Assembly (NCBI RefSeq): GCF_033115175.1
Contig: NC_084830.1
Span: forward strand, 110,448,709 to 110,512,708
Length of the DNA stretch: 64,000 nucleotides
Origin: Lepus europaeus
Lineage: Eukaryota; Chordata; Mammalia; Lagomorpha; Leporidae
Direction: 5' to 3'
This document shows, in pieces, positions 22,252-33,794 of this stretch. The notes under the pieces were generated by a model. That model was not told the DNA's origin and searched no databases. It was given only the letters and a program-made list of their open reading frames with translations. The position numbers were made by a program, and so were the translations under genes. How positions within the stretch are numbered: position 1 is the first letter of the stretch; the number at the start of each line of letters is the position of its first letter.

Positions 22252-23370
22252 TGTTTGAAACACAGAGTCCCATACTGAAGGAGGGAATGACTGAATGAGT
22301 CCTTAACCTGATGGAGCCATGGACCAAGGGATGGTCTCACTCTGCTCCTCACCCTGACTTCCCTGAGACCAGGAGGGACATAGAGTCCTCTATCTTTCCC
22401 CAGGTCCCACTGAGCTTTCTACGCAGGTGAGGGGCAGGTGCAGAGGGGAAGGCGGGGCCTGGGCAGATAGTATCACTGAGGCCCAGGCCCACACTGGGGG
22501 CTCAGTTCAGACCAGTGTTTCTCTCCTGCTCACCTTAAGAGTCCCCCACAGCCATCTGATAAGAGACATTTAGCTGTCTAGTTTGCATGGTCCTGACAAT
22601 TTTCATGCAAAACAGATGCAAATCCTGAGGCCAGGCCGCTGGGGACAGAGGTTGTGGTGAAATGCTTCTACACTTTTAACCAAATGATTCTGTTAACCCC
22701 AAGAAGAGGAGCTTTTGATTTAGGCCTCTATTTGCATCAGAAGGACAGTTAGGCCCCTGTTCCCTTCTGCTCCCATCTGGCAGCTTATCTCACTCTCTGC
22801 GGAGGTGGGATTAGCAAAGTGGCCTGGACACTTTCCCAAAGTCACTGGGCTCCTTGGCTCCCAGCAAGGCGGCTGCTGTAGCCTCTTTAAACCTGTCGGG
22901 TGGGCCCTGTGTGTGAGGTCGAACTGGGGCAGGCTTCTAGCATGTTCCCAAGCCACTGTTAGGTGGTCAGAGCCGGCGCTTACGGGAAGACGGTTTGGGG
23001 TCTGGGGCACCTGCCTGCGGTGTTTATACAGCGGCAGGGTCGGCTCAGTGAGGGCCCAGCCTGCAAGGAGGAAAGCATACGCTAGCTTGCTGATGGATGA
23101 AGGCTCCTGTAGAGTGGTAACCCGACACCTGGCCCAGGGAAGCGGCTCAGCTCCCCGGAGAGAGAATTTGCTCAGGAGTTTCCTGCTTCCTCACCGGGGC
23201 CTGGTGGGCTCAGGAGTTCACAGGCCAAACCCCAGACAGAACTTCCGTTCAGACCAGTGGCCCTGGGCAGCACCCTGTGGCCGGGCCTATGACCTGTGCA
23301 GCCCCAGAGAGCCCTGCACTTAGAAGACCCTGCCCTATGGTTAATGCTCTGCTGTTGCTGACCTGAAGTT
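22252..23370. other. Repeat-free GC-rich block with octamer motifs
   Basis: No repeat recognised over 1.1 kb in a SINE-dense region. It holds ATGCAAAT (22616-22623), ATTTGCAT (22730-22737) and the near matches TTTGCAT (22582-22588) and ATGCAAAA (22605-22612). A 172-residue frame at 22805-23323 lacks any recognisable family feature. Confidence 0.5.
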
Positions 23371-23700
23371 ATTTTTTTTAAGATTTACTTATTTATTTGA
23401 AAGGCAGAGTTACAGAGAGGCAGAGGCAGAAAGAGAGGTCTTCCATCTGCTGGTTCACTTCCCAAATGACTGCAAAGGCCAGAACTGAACTGATCCAAAG
23501 CCAGGAACCCAGGAGCTTCTTCCTGGTCTCCCATGTGGGTGCAGGAACCCAAGGACTTGGGCCATCTTCCACTACTCTCCCAGGTGCATTAGCAGGGAGC
23601 TGAATCAGAAGTGAAACAGCCAGGACTCAAACTGGCGCCCATATGGGATGCTGATGCTGCAGGCTGGGGCTTCAACCCGCTGCACCATGGTGCCGGCCCC
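23371..23700 (-). mobile_element. C-repeat SINE with target duplication
   Basis: AAGATTTACTTATTTATTTG head, ending GCACCATGGTGCCGGCCCC. Flanks TGACCTGAAGTT (23359-23370) and TGACCTGAAATT (23701-23712). Confidence 0.95.
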
Positions 23701-24073
23701 TGACCTGAAATTCTTAAAACGTTTGCAAGGGAGCCTCCATGTGCACTGAGCCCTGTGAACTATGCACACAAGCCTGGGCGGAGGTCACAGCACGGGGCTA
23801 ACCGAGTGCCCATGTAGTCTTGGGCAGCACCGAGGACAGCTGCAGCTCCTTAGCTTGGCAGTTGAGGTCCTTTCCAATTTAGTTTCCAGACTACTTTTCC
23901 AATTTCCCCCACATTCCGTACCCTCGGGAGCCTGGCCCTGCCCACCAACCTGTCACATCCTTCCCTGCCTTTACCTGGGAAGCCTCCCCCACTCCCCATG
24001 GCCCAGCAAACAGCAGACTCCTACTCAGCCTTCAGTGCACCACAGGAGACACTTTGCTTAAAAAAGCCAAGAG
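23701..24073. other. Intergenic, nothing recognised
   Basis: Unique sequence between two minus-strand SINEs. Confidence 0.45.
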
Positions 24074-24394
24074 GTTATTTATGTATTTCTTTATTTGAAA
24101 GGCAGAGTGACACAGAGAAAGGAAGAGGGAGAGAGAGCACTTCCATCTGCTGGTTCACTCTCCAGATGCCTACAACAGCCTACGGACTGGGCCAGCCTGA
24201 AGTCAGGAGCCAGGAACTCCATCCTGGTCTCCCTTTTGGGTGGGAGGGGTCCAAGTTCTTGGACCATCTTCTGCTGCCTTCCCAGGTGCATTAGCAGGGA
24301 GCTGGATCAGAAGTGGGGCAGCCAGACTACAAGAGCTCCTGTAGGAGATGTGGGTACCCACACTGGAGGCGTAACCTGTGCTGTGCCAATCTTT
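24074..24394 (-). mobile_element. C-repeat SINE
   Basis: TTATTTGAAAGGCAGAGTGA head, TGCATTAGCAGGGAGCTGGA, ending near CTGTGCTGTGCCAATCTTTG. Mildly diverged. Confidence 0.87.
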
Positions 24395-25459
24395 GGCTTG
24401 TGTTCTGAAGATTTTACTGTCTTGCAGCCCCACTGGCAGGATGAGAGGCTCCATCCTTAGCACTTTCAGGGTCCTGACACTGAGTGGACTGCAGTGATGG
24501 CGCACCTGCCTCCAGGGTCTCTAAAAATAGTTGACAACTGGCAAGGCCGAAGCACCGGCCAATCAGAGCTAAGGAAGGGAAGCCAGGTGCAGCCTGGGAG
24601 CAGGGTTCCTGGAGGCGCTAGACAGGCCCCGTGGTTAATCCTTCACTTGCTGGCTTATGGGAATCAGGGGACTTTGGGACCCTGGGCTGCTTGTGTTTAC
24701 CAACCATGAGGGAGCAGTTCAGGTTTTGGCAGCAGGTGTGTCTGTGTCGGTGCCTCCTAGCCGCCCCGCAGCCCTGGGAGCTTCGCACTTGGCCGGCGTG
24801 GACCCTGAGCAGTGGCTCTGTGTGATTTACCTGCCCACCCACCCGGGTGCTGTGAGAGAGCCGGGCCTGGGTCAGTGCTCAGAGACGGATAGAAGGCTGC
24901 AAGGAGAGAAGCGAAAGTCTCTGGGAGCCTGGCTCCCCGTGTCGTCTCAGGTGAGACAGAATGAAGAGCTCCTCTGGAATCCGAAGATGTCCAGCTTCCA
25001 CTAATGCACCTGGGGCAGCCGATGTGTCCAGAACACTGCCAGTGTCCTGCCGCGGCCAGGAGGAAACAAACGAGAGAGGAGGCAGCCCGAGGCCGCAGGC
25101 ATCCGCATGCAGGTCTGTACTTACACGCTGCCTGAGCACGTCACATACGTGTGCACACCGCACACCCCTGATGCACTGCACAGCTCCTAAAGCCAGAAGC
25201 GACACAAGCCTGTGTCTGACCCAGGTGGGCACCTGTGCTGCGTCAGGCCAGAGGGGCAGACAGGCTGGGTGCTGGGAGGGAGGCCCAGGGCACGCAGGAG
25301 ACGCTGGCTGCATGAGGCTGGGCCAGTGAGGCCTGGCCTGGCTGGAGCAGAGGCTACATCTTGGAAGGCCATGGGGAAGGAAGGTGCAGGTGGGCGGCTG
25401 TGGTATGTGGGGTGCGGGAAGGGAGGAGGAGGCTGGCATACTCAGGGAGCCTTCCAGCT
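24395..25459. other. GC-rich intergenic
   Basis: Unique, stop-poor sequence giving a 208-residue reverse frame (24879-25505) and several smaller ones. None shows a domain, and the frame runs into a MIR, so no gene is called. Confidence 0.45.
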
Positions 25460-25640
25460 GCCATGCACCGTGCGCTTCACAGATGTCAGCACCTAGAACT
25501 CCCACACCTGTCCCATGAAGTGGAGGGCATTTTCCAACTATACGAGTCAGGTAGACTTCTGGGGTGACTCACTTAGGGCTCCATAGCCAGGGAGCAGAGC
25601 CTGTGCACGCATCTAGGCTCACTGGACCTAGACCCCGTGC
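25460..25640 (-). repeat. MIR
   Basis: CCTGTCCCATGAAGTGGAGG, TGACTCACTTAGGGCTCCAT, GCCAGGGAGCAGAGCC. Confidence 0.65.
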
Positions 25641-25837
25641 TGCTTCCAACTTGCCATCCTGTGGTCCGAGGTGAGGCCGTTGGCCCTCCTTGCCCACCTG
25701 CGCTGTGTCACACTTATTTTCTGGAGGGTGCACCTGAGCGGGGGCTCTGCTCTCCTTGTTACACCGCCATGGACCGCAGCTGGGAAAAAGGGGGCCGTGG
25801 CCGCAGGGCGCAGGATGGAGGCCAGGCTCAGCTTTCT

Positions 25838-25922
25838 CCACCCTGGCACAGCTGACACTTTGGGCCCTGTCATTCTTTATTATTATGAGAGACTGTCCCA
25901 CACCCTGTGAGATGTTTACTAT
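25838..25922 (+). mobile_element. MER5-like hAT relic, left part (split)
   Basis: CACCCTGGCACAGCTGACAC, TTTGGGCCCTGTCATTCTTT, AGACTGTCCCACACCCTG, GAGATGTTTA match the MER5A body. It resumes at 26225 after an LTR insertion. Confidence 0.8.
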
Positions 25923-25924
25923 CT

Positions 25925-26222
25925 GAGTCCATTCAGGCCACTATAGCAAAAATTCCAACCTGCTTTGGCTTCTAAATAACCAAAACTTATTTCATTTCTT
26001 GGGGGTTGAAAGTCTGCGATCCGCTGCCAGCATGGCCAGGTTCTGGGGAGGGCCCTTTTCCAAGCCACGGATTGCTGAGTCAGCTCACATGCTCCAGAGA
26101 AAGAGCCGTCTGGGATCTGTGCTGTAAGGGTCCTGATCCCATTCACGAGGACCCACTGTCATGAGGACCACACCTTGGGGGTTGGGATCTAATGTGTGAA
26201 CCTGACGGGGCAGTAAGCATTC
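25925..26222 (-). mobile_element. MaLR-type solo LTR inside the MER5-like element
   Basis: TGAGTCCATTCAGGCCACTA, AACTTATTTCATTTCTTGGG, CACACCTTGGGGGTTGGGAT, GCATTCAGTCC follow the reverse of the MST/MLT-type ERVL-MaLR LTR. It is non-coding, with no internal retroviral sequence. Confidence 0.75.
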
Positions 26223-26224
26223 AG

Positions 26225-26397
26225 TCCAGAAAGACAGCAGCCTTGGCCTCCACCCACTGGAAACCAATAGCAACCCCCACCCCCTCCAAACCCCAGTTGT
26301 GATCACTAGAATGTCTCCAGACAAAGCCAAATACCCTCTGGTGGGGGTGGGGATGGAAACTACCCCCAGTTTCTACCACTGGGCTAGAAAAATGCTC
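26225..26397 (+). mobile_element. MER5-like hAT relic, right part (split)
   Basis: AGCAGCCTTGGCCTCCACCC, CCCAGTTGTGATCACTAGAA, TGTCTCCAGACAAAGCCAAA, CCCCCAGTTTCTACCACTGG complete the element begun at 25838. Confidence 0.82.
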
Positions 26398-26939
26398 CCT
26401 TGGGAGGACCTGCAGGGATTTCACACCTCTGTGACACCTGTCCCTCCCGGCAGGTGCTGCTGAGTGAGAGTGAGTGGCAGGGAGTGAACCGCAGGACCAC
26501 AGAGAGCCTTCTGCATGGGTCCTACAGGTGTGGCCAGGTGATGGCCCCGCCCTCTCCCGTGGGTGACTGGGCTCCCACAGAGAGACTTTGTCCAGCTGCT
26601 CCCTTCCGCTTGTACCCCCAGGACGTGCAGACCCAACAGCTAATTATGAAAATGAAAAATCCAGGTCTTGGCCTCAAATGGGTGTTTTTCCTTTGGCACT
26701 TTGATTCTCTTATAATAAGCACCTGGTCACCAAGGAATCCTAGGAATGTGGCCTTGATAATGAAAATAGGGCCCTGGCCCAGAGGGGCTGTAGCTGGTTG
26801 GTGCACTTGCTGAAATCCACTGTCCCCACCTGACCCATTTCTGCATCCACCTGGCTGCAGCTTCCACCTCCTGGGCAAAATGAGGCTCCCTATGAAGATC
26901 TGACTTCGCATTGGGAAACAGGAGACATGTCCCCATTTC
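26398..26939. other. Intergenic, nothing recognised
   Basis: Unique sequence without a supported element. Confidence 0.45.
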
Positions 26940-27125
26940 CCACCTCTCTTCTAATCTCACAATAACATCAATATCACCATTCCCATTTTACAGATGAAGA
27001 AGTTGAGGCCCAGAGAGGTTCAGGTCCTTGCCCAAGAGCTCCAAGCTAGCAGCTGGAGTTGCTGGGATGTGAACCCAGGTTGCTGACTCCAGACCTGGTG
27101 CTCTGAAGAACAAGGCTTTCACTGC
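26940..27125 (-). repeat. MIR, well preserved
   Basis: CCCATTTTACAGATGAAGAA, GTTGAGGCCCAGAGAGGTTC, GGATGTGAACCCAGGTTGCT. Confidence 0.87.
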
Positions 27126-27512
27126 AAAGTGGCCAAGGTTGAGTGGGGCCTGACTACACCCTGTAGACAACACGGGTCCTTGCAGGAGGATGGGGAAGCT
27201 GATTGTCTCAGCTGGCCACCTACCTACCCTTTGTGGGGGCTTCCCCTGAGACCCTGATACTTTTCTGTTTTTCTCCCTAAGAGCAACTGGGCATTGAGGA
27301 TGCCTGTGCATAGCACTCCCCAGGAGTTCGCATAGACAGGCACTGTAAGGCACATGCACAGCTGGCCATCCCTGCCACCTGACAGCAGGTGCTCTTGGGC
27401 AGGGACTGAACACATCAGCCCTGTCATCTGTAAACGGGAGAGAGTGACACTGACAGAGCATCAAGACAGTGAACGGCACCTGGGGCTCCTCAGATGTGCT
27501 TGATGCCTTCTT

Positions 27513-27523
27513 TCTTTCTTTCT

Positions 27524-27557
<34 letters not shown>

Positions 27558-27870
27558 GGCAGAGTGGATAGTGAGAGAGAGAGACAGAGAGAAAGGTCTT
27601 CCTTTTTGCCATTGGTTCACCCTCCAATGGCCGCTGCGGCCGGCGCATCTCGCTGATCCGAAGCCAGGAGCCAGGTGCTTCTCCTGGTCTCCCATGCGGG
27701 TGCAGGGCCCAAGGACTTGGGCCATCCTCCACTGCCTTCCCGGGCCATAGCAGAGAGCTGGCCTGGAAGAGGGGCAACCGGGATAGAATCCAGCACCCCA
27801 ACCGGGACTAGAACCTGGTGTGCCGGCGCCGCAAGGTGGAGGATTAGCCTGTTGAGCCACGGTGCCGGCC
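27513..27870 (-). mobile_element. C-repeat SINE, complete, young-looking
   Basis: CTTT/T run head, ACAGGCAGAGTGGATAGTGA, CGCTGATCCGAAGCCAGGAG, ending GAGCCACGGTGCCGGCC. ATGCCTT is repeated at both edges (27503 and 27872). Confidence 0.94.
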
Positions 27871-28529
27871 AATGCCTTATTTCTGCTGAGGATGTGGGGC
27901 GGGGTGGGGTCACCGAAGGCCTGGGAAGGGATTTGGAGCAGGTTGCCAAACCTCCCCGGGACTCCTGGGCTCCCCTGTAAAATCAGGGAATGAGAAACCT
28001 TCATTTCAGGGCCAAGGGCTGTGAGTGAGAAATGCTGGGAGCAGCAGGCGGGGAGGACTGCATGTGCCAGGGCTCCGCGGTGGGACCGGCATTAGCAGGT
28101 GCAGGACTCCAGGTGGCTCGCGTTGCTCACCCAGCCACAGGAGCAGGGCACTGCTGACAGCCCAGGCTGGAAGATGGGCGGGCTCCAGGCTTGGGCCTGA
28201 GATTCTCTCCTGGCTTCTGAAGTCCAGAGATTTTGGATGCAACAAGAGGCTCCACCTTGAACTGAGATGGTTGTTGACTGTGTCCTTTTGTTCCCTAAAC
28301 CCCTGGGGCCCAGAGCTGGGTTCCCAGAGGACTGCAGGTCAGTGGAGGGCAGGAAACAGCGAGGCTGCCTGGGAAGGAAGATAATTCCTGCCACAAGGCC
28401 CCAGGCCAGGTACCACCTCCTCCTCTCCCCAGCCCTGGTCCCTCCCTGCACACACACTTCATTATGTGGCCCTCACAGTGGGCTGATTGTCAGCACCGAG
28501 GACCCGGGGGCAGTGGCTGGGCTGGAGTG
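27871..28529. other. GC-rich intergenic, nothing recognised
   Basis: Unique sequence with overlapping small frames on both strands and no protein signature. Confidence 0.45.
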
Positions 28530-28750
28530 AATATCGCCAATAATAGCCACTGTTTAAGAAGGCCTTGCTGTGTGCCAGGCACTGGGCTCAGGGCTTCTCG
28601 GGCATTATCTCATTTAATCCTCAGCAGGCCCTCTGAAATCTGGATTGTGCTTCTCTTTTGTGAGGACACTAAGATTCAGAGAGGTCGAGTGCTTTGTTCA
28701 AGTCACACAGCTGGCAAGCCTGGGTCCTGTTGTAGGTGACCCCATCCCAA
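28530..28750 (-). repeat. MIR, nearly full length
   Basis: TGTGTGCCAGGCACTGGGCT, GGCATTATCTCATTTAATCC, AAGATTCAGAGAGGTCGAGT, CAAGTCACACAGCTGGCAAG. Confidence 0.9.
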
Positions 28751-29344
28751 GGCCTCCACCAGGACACTCTGCAGCCCTTCCAAAAGCCTGGCTCTCTCAA
28801 ACACGTGATGGAGGGAGAGTGAGTACCCCCAAACCTCCTTTTCAAACTTCCTTATGACTTTACTCTGCTCCATTTCAGGTCAGTTCAATTTTGCGTGAGG
28901 GTATTCTATGAACTGTTTCTATGGCAATGTTCTAAGATACACCTTCTATTTCTATCAGGTCAACACTGACATTCAGAGAGGAGATGTAGAGGAGGAGCAC
29001 ACTGATGTAATGGGATATCATGGGACCATGAGATTCTCCGAGTGGAGGAGACAGTGGGGCCAGGCTCTGTGTTAAAGACCAGCGATGCAAATATGAATAA
29101 CCAGTTTCACAGGAAAGCCCCTGCACCACCTGGCCCTTAAAAGTCCTCTACACATTTGGCATGCATTTTTGTAAAGGCTCATTTGCATACGATAAACATG
29201 CACACATTCGCTAAGTTCCTTCCCAGGCATACACTCGCATAACCACCCTCCACCCCCTCCACGCAGCCATCTGATGCACTCACCACCCCAGACGCCCACT
29301 GCACTCACTCAACCCAGTTGTACAGCAAAATACCTGCTGGCTGC
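28751..29344. other. Intergenic, nothing recognised
   Basis: Unique sequence. Confidence 0.45.
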
Positions 29345-29495
29345 CCAGTTTAGACAAACTTGTGGTCAAATCCTGGCCCGTGGCTTACTTGCTCTGTGTC
29401 CTTAGGACAGTCTCTAAATAGCTGTTTCCCTAATTCCCCAAGTGGGGACACTAACAGTGCTTAGCACTCAGCGCTGTGGAGGAGATTCAGCAAGC
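29345..29495 (+). repeat. MIR
   Basis: GTGGTCAAATCCTGGCCCGT, TTGCTCTGTGTCCTTAGGAC, TTCCCCAAGTGGGGACACTA. Confidence 0.65.
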
Positions 29496-30769
29496 TAGCA
29501 CGCACTTCCGGGCCCACAGAGCTCTTCCGGGGAAGGAAGGTGTGGTGGGGGGCAGGCGGCTGTGGTCCTTCCCACCCACCCTCGGTCCTCCCCTTGTTGC
29601 CCACAGCAGGACCATGGACACACAGGCTGTGCTGACCGGTTGGCAATACCTCTTCCTCTGTGTCTAACACTGCAGGATGAGAGCTTTCCCAGAACTGTTG
29701 CCAATCTGCAAATCACCCAGGAGGAGAGTGAATGCGTGTGGGATAGTCGGGGTGCAGGCTGAGGTCCGGCTCCAATGGATGTGGTGAGTCCCCGAGGGAA
29801 AGCCTCCTCCTTCCCTTCCCTGGCACTCACACCACGGCCAGCTAGAGAAACATCCGCTCTACCTCCAGCATGCTGAGGGCTGCTGCTTCGCTGGGCCCAG
29901 TGTTTACTTTGAAAATACAAAGTGATACCCTAAGGATGGGGTGGCTAGCTGGTCCCAGAGGCCAGAACCCCATCAAAAGCCTCCATTTGTGATGGCGGCC
30001 CTCTGAATGACTCTGCTTGGGACTAAGAGCTGTTCACACCTCTCAGTCAACTCCTCCATCCCCAGCCATCCTCCATCCTAAAGCTCACTGGCCTGAGGGA
30101 GGTCGAGGTTTATGGATTACCTTCCTTGGGCCAATAGGTAGACCTGGGCCTAAGTTGCTGCTGTCACAGACCCAGCAGTGGGAGGGAAAGTGGACCCTAC
30201 TATCACAATAAGTATTGAGTGATGAACTGTTGCAAAAAACCCCAAGGCTGGGCCCCCAACCCAATTAAATAGATTGCATGTTACTTAAGAAGACTTTTAA
30301 GAGTCTCATCTGGGTTGCAAGAGGTTATGTTCAAATTCGAATCTTGCTCCTTATTTGCCATCTGATTTTGGAATGTCAGTTGGGATTAAGTTTATACAAA
30401 AATTAATAGACCCCCAAAACTAGCACCTGCAGATAGAAGTGAGACTGAAGGTCAAGGTCCATGGTGGATGTGGCAGTTCTTGGTGTCAGGGACCCAGACT
30501 CTCCGTACATGGATCCTACCAAAATTTACTTCTTAGGCCAAGAACCTCCAGCCCTTAGGCTTGCATTCTAGCCACAGAAAGAAGCAAGGAAGGAGAAACC
30601 TTCCCTTCCCCTCAATCCAAAGGCCATTGGCCAGCCTTAGTCACATGGCCATACCTAGAGGTGTGGGAGCCTGGGAAAGGTCATTATTCTGGTTGGTCCA
30701 GTGTCCAGATAAGAATCAGAGAATACAGAACTAAGGAGCTAAGAATCTGGGTGTCAGACAATCTAGACA
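29496..30769. other. Intergenic, faint MIR trace
   Basis: A weak MIR-like trace at about 30325-30400 (TTCAAATTCGAATCTTGCTC). The rest is unique. The 141-residue reverse frame at 29495-29920 shows no domain. Confidence 0.4.
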
Positions 30770-30895
30770 GGAGGAACCAGAGGCGATCATGTGTTGAGGG
30801 CCAGCTAGAGGTCCCTGCCACCCCTGGGGAAAATCACTTCCTATTGCTGATCTCCATTCTGTGTAACTCTGTCAAATGGAGTTAATAGAAGTCAG
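30770..30895 (+). repeat. MIR fragment
   Basis: GGGAAAATCACTTCCTATTG, ATCTCCATTCTGTGTAACTC, TCAAATGGAGTTAATAGAAG. Confidence 0.5.
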
Positions 30896-30942
30896 AGTTT
30901 TCCAGCTGGCCTCTTAACTACTAGGCTAAATTCCCGCCCCTG
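30896..30942 (-). mobile_element. C-repeat SINE end fragment
   Basis: GCCTCTTAACTACTAGGCTA then AATTCCCGCCCC is the terminal part of an old SINE subfamily. The rest of the element is absent. Confidence 0.55.
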
Positions 30943-31554
30943 CAATGCAGGTTTGCAGGGTCTCAACTTGGGTCCTGTGTGGATCAGGCTGCACACTGTT
31001 CTCAGGGGGTGACATTATGGTGCATTAGTTTTTCACAGCTGGTATCAGTGAGTGCTTGCTGAGTGCAGGGGGTTTGGCCAGGGTTCTGGTTTGGCCAATA
31101 TACCTTGAAAGAACCACAATTGCTTGGGAACCTTCTACCCGCAAAAGCCAGGAAGCTAAGCCAAGGCACTCTGCCAAACCTGGCATCAGCTCTGACTATG
31201 AGGAGGGAAAAACAGGGCTCTCTCTTCCTTCTTCCCAAGCTCTTGGATTCTCATGTTCCTTGAGTTGTCAGCCTGAGTCCGGATGGTGCAGACCCTGGCA
31301 GTGGGTAGGGGGACTCTAGAGACATCAAACAAGAGGTCTGCTTCTCAGAGCCCTTCCGTGGACTCTGTCCTCCCCTCTGTCTCCTGGCTGAGGAATAGGG
31401 CAGAGACCCAGGGAACTGGGGGACATGAGGCTGAAGCATCAACTAGGGATCTTCTTGGAAGTTACCTTGGAGGGTTTGGATTTTCGTCGCATGAGCACAG
31501 AGAATGAAAGGTATATTTAAGCAGAGATGCAACATGTTGAACCATTGTTCTAGA
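30943..31554. other. Intergenic, nothing recognised
   Basis: Unique sequence. Confidence 0.4.
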
Positions 31555-31800
31555 AAGATGTCTGTTGCAGTGAGGAGCTGAATGCCAAAATCTGTCCTCT
31601 AGAGAAACAGAATCATTAGGAGATAGATGGATGGAGGGAGGCAGGGGCAGAGAGATTAAGAGAGAGAGAGAGAAAGAATGCTATTTTAAGGACTAAGCTC
31701 ACAAGACTATGTGCACTAGCAGATCTGAGTCTGTAGGGTGGACCAGAAGACTGGACACTGAGGTCAACTTGAATGCTGCAGTATTGGGGCAAAGAGACAG
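31555..31800 (+). mobile_element. Old LTR-like repeat (family uncertain)
   Basis: CTCTAGAGAAACAGAATCAT, TTTTAAGGACTAAGCTCACA, TCTGTAGGGTGGACCAGAAG, TTGAATGCTGCAGTATTG follow a common old LTR pattern (MLT-like). A short GA microsatellite lies at 31660-31674. Non-coding. Confidence 0.5.
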
Positions 31801-31964
31801 CATCTGCATGCTGGGCTGTGCAGCCAGAGGCCTCTGGGGATCTGATTGATTGTTCTCAGCTGCAGAACTTCTGCCTAAAGCCAAACTGCCAACCTTGGTC
31901 TGGGCTTGTCTTCTCTACCCTCCTCCTGGGTCTCCACCTACTCTGTCCAGCACTCATCAACATG

Positions 31965-32085
31965 TGTTCTCTGTCCTGGTTGAACCATAAGCTCCTTGAG
32001 GGCAGGGGCTGCACCTTACACTGGAGTCTACTGGTATACAGTAGAGGCACCATACACGATGAGAGAATGAACTTCCATTTGGATC
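31965..32085 (+). repeat. L2 3' end fragment
   Basis: CCATAAGCTCCTTGAGGGCA then GGGGCTGCACCTTACACTGG, the classic L2 3' pattern. Confidence 0.7.
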
Positions 32086-32249
32086 CATCCCCGTGTACAG
32101 GCACCTCTCACAACCCCTTCCCTCTTCCTTCCACACTGACCACCATACATTCTGGCAGGCAGCCCATACATCTGTGCAGGACAGCAGTGCTAATAGGCTG
32201 TGTGGGTTGGTTTGAATTGCGGTTCTGATATTCACATGAAACCTGGTAA

Positions 32250-32440
32250 CACACAAGTTTTGATTGCTTCATTGACTTTTCTTCACCTTCCTATTCATTA
32301 TATTTTCATGGAATACTTTTGTAGGCCAGGTTCAGGCTTGGGGGTACAACACATTATAGAGAACAGACTAGGAGCTCTGCTCTGAATTAGTTCACTGTCT
32401 GAAAGACAGAACAATGAATCCCATGTCAGTAAGAAGAGAG
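32250..32440 (-). repeat. L2 3' region
   Basis: GGAATACTTTTGTAGGCCAG, GCTTGGGGGTACAACACATT, TTAGTTCACTGTCTGAAAGA read as reverse L2. Confidence 0.65.
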
Positions 32441-33134
32441 AGAAGTGCAGGGTATAAAAGCAACTTAGCGCTTTCTGCTGAGCTGAGCCTGAAAATGTCT
32501 GAGCATCACCCAGAGCTCCACATCTGGAGACAGCACTGAGGGCTGGCAGGGAGAAAGCAGTGTGGAAGAGGGATCAGTCTGGTCCTGCCAGGGCAGCCTG
32601 GAGCTCAGTGGCTGGCAAAGGAGCAATGTCCCAATGGAGCAATTCTTTGGTGCTCCTGCTGAGAACCGAATATGCTTCTTCCATCGCTTTTCAGCATTCA
32701 AGTCGCCTGCTCATCTGGCTTTTGCCATAGAGAATTTACTTTATGCCAAGTTGAAATGAGGCCTTCCTCCTCTCCTCCCATCCTCCTCCCTACCTGGCAC
32801 GGCACATACCTCCTCAGGGAGCCTTGGCCACATGGAAAAGGGCCAGGGGGAGGAAAGAAGGACTGTGGGCAACCACGGCAACTGGCAGGGTGCCAGGCTC
32901 TCCTCAATCCACAGACATCCATGCCCGCCAAGTGCAAGCTTAGGTGCTGTGCCTTGCTGTTCCCGTCTGGGAAATAGCTATAGATAATCACATTTCAGCT
33001 AAACACAGTTTAGCACCTTTTTCCATGCCAGTTGCCTGGCTGGCCTGTGGGAAGACAGAGGTCGGCAGCACAGACACAGCTCCTGGCCTTAGGAGCCCTC
33101 TGTTTGCTCCCTGAATGGCTGAGGCTCGTCTTTC
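32441..33134. other. Intergenic, nothing recognised
   Basis: Unique sequence with no supported gene. Confidence 0.45.
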
Positions 33135-33365
33135 AGCTTCAGAGTCCCTGCCTTCACGTCTCAAGCAGCACCTGGATGTTCTCATTGGCACGCCTGCCCC
33201 TTCGTAGCCCTCATCACTGTTTGCTGTTATGTCTTCACTTTGGGTGGGTATCCGTCCAGCCCTGTCCCCTTCCTAGGCTATGCTGCATGAGGACCCATTG
33301 GTTTTACTTTCTATCTCTTGAGTCTGGCACAGAGCAACCGATGCAGATGAACTGCTAAAAAATGT
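33135..33365 (+). repeat. L2 fragment
   Basis: CACGTCTCAAGCAGCACCTG upstream and GAGTCTGGCACAGAGCAACC near the end resemble L2 3' sequence. Confidence 0.5.
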
Positions 33366-33479
33366 CTGTGGCATCAGTGGAAGGATGCGGGAAGCCAGGT
33401 GTTAAACGTGGCTACAGGCGGGAGCAATGTTCCCTCCCCGGAGCTGACATCCCTGGGGCTGCTTCCTTCTAGGACCTCC

Positions 33480-33690
33480 TGAGGTTATGTTCTTACCAGA
33501 GTTTTCGCTGATTTCTTCTGTAGGGCAGGGACCATGTCACAGGAGACCGAGCAAGGGACCCGAAGAGTCAATGAATAGTGCCTGGATTCCTTCCACGGGC
33601 CAGATGCTGGGTGGGCCTTTCTATATGCCATCTCTTAGTTTTCACCCAATGGCCCCTTGCCCAGTTGCGACATTGTGACTCAGACATAAC
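33480..33690 (+). repeat. L2-like fragment
   Basis: TTCTGTAGGGCAGGGACCAT then GAGTCAATGAATAGTGCCTG. Diverged, and its right part could be MIR. Confidence 0.45.
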
Positions 33691-33794
33691 TAGCGATTCA
33701 TAAACATTTGCAGTTACATTGAAACACTGGCTCAGTGGATTTGAGCACTGTGTTAGGAAAGGCTGTATGTAGGTCTGCAGCTGGATGCACGGTG

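Noticed and set aside
22805-23323. 172-residue plus-strand open frame in a repeat-free block
   Set aside because: No recognisable family signature, splice context or poly(A) signal. Cross-species conservation of the frame would be needed to reconsider.
24879-25505. 208-residue minus-strand open frame in mostly unique DNA
   Set aside because: GC-rich, stop-poor sequence overlapping a MIR at one end. No domain, no splice or promoter context, and competing frames on the other strand.
25925-26222. Endogenous retroviral coding sequence
   Set aside because: Only LTR-like, non-coding sequence is seen here and at the other MaLR-type sites. No internal genes are present.
26988-28004. 338-residue minus-strand open frame
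   Set aside because: It reads through a MIR, unique DNA and a SINE including its A-rich tail (a run of lysines). It is a repeat-derived artefact.
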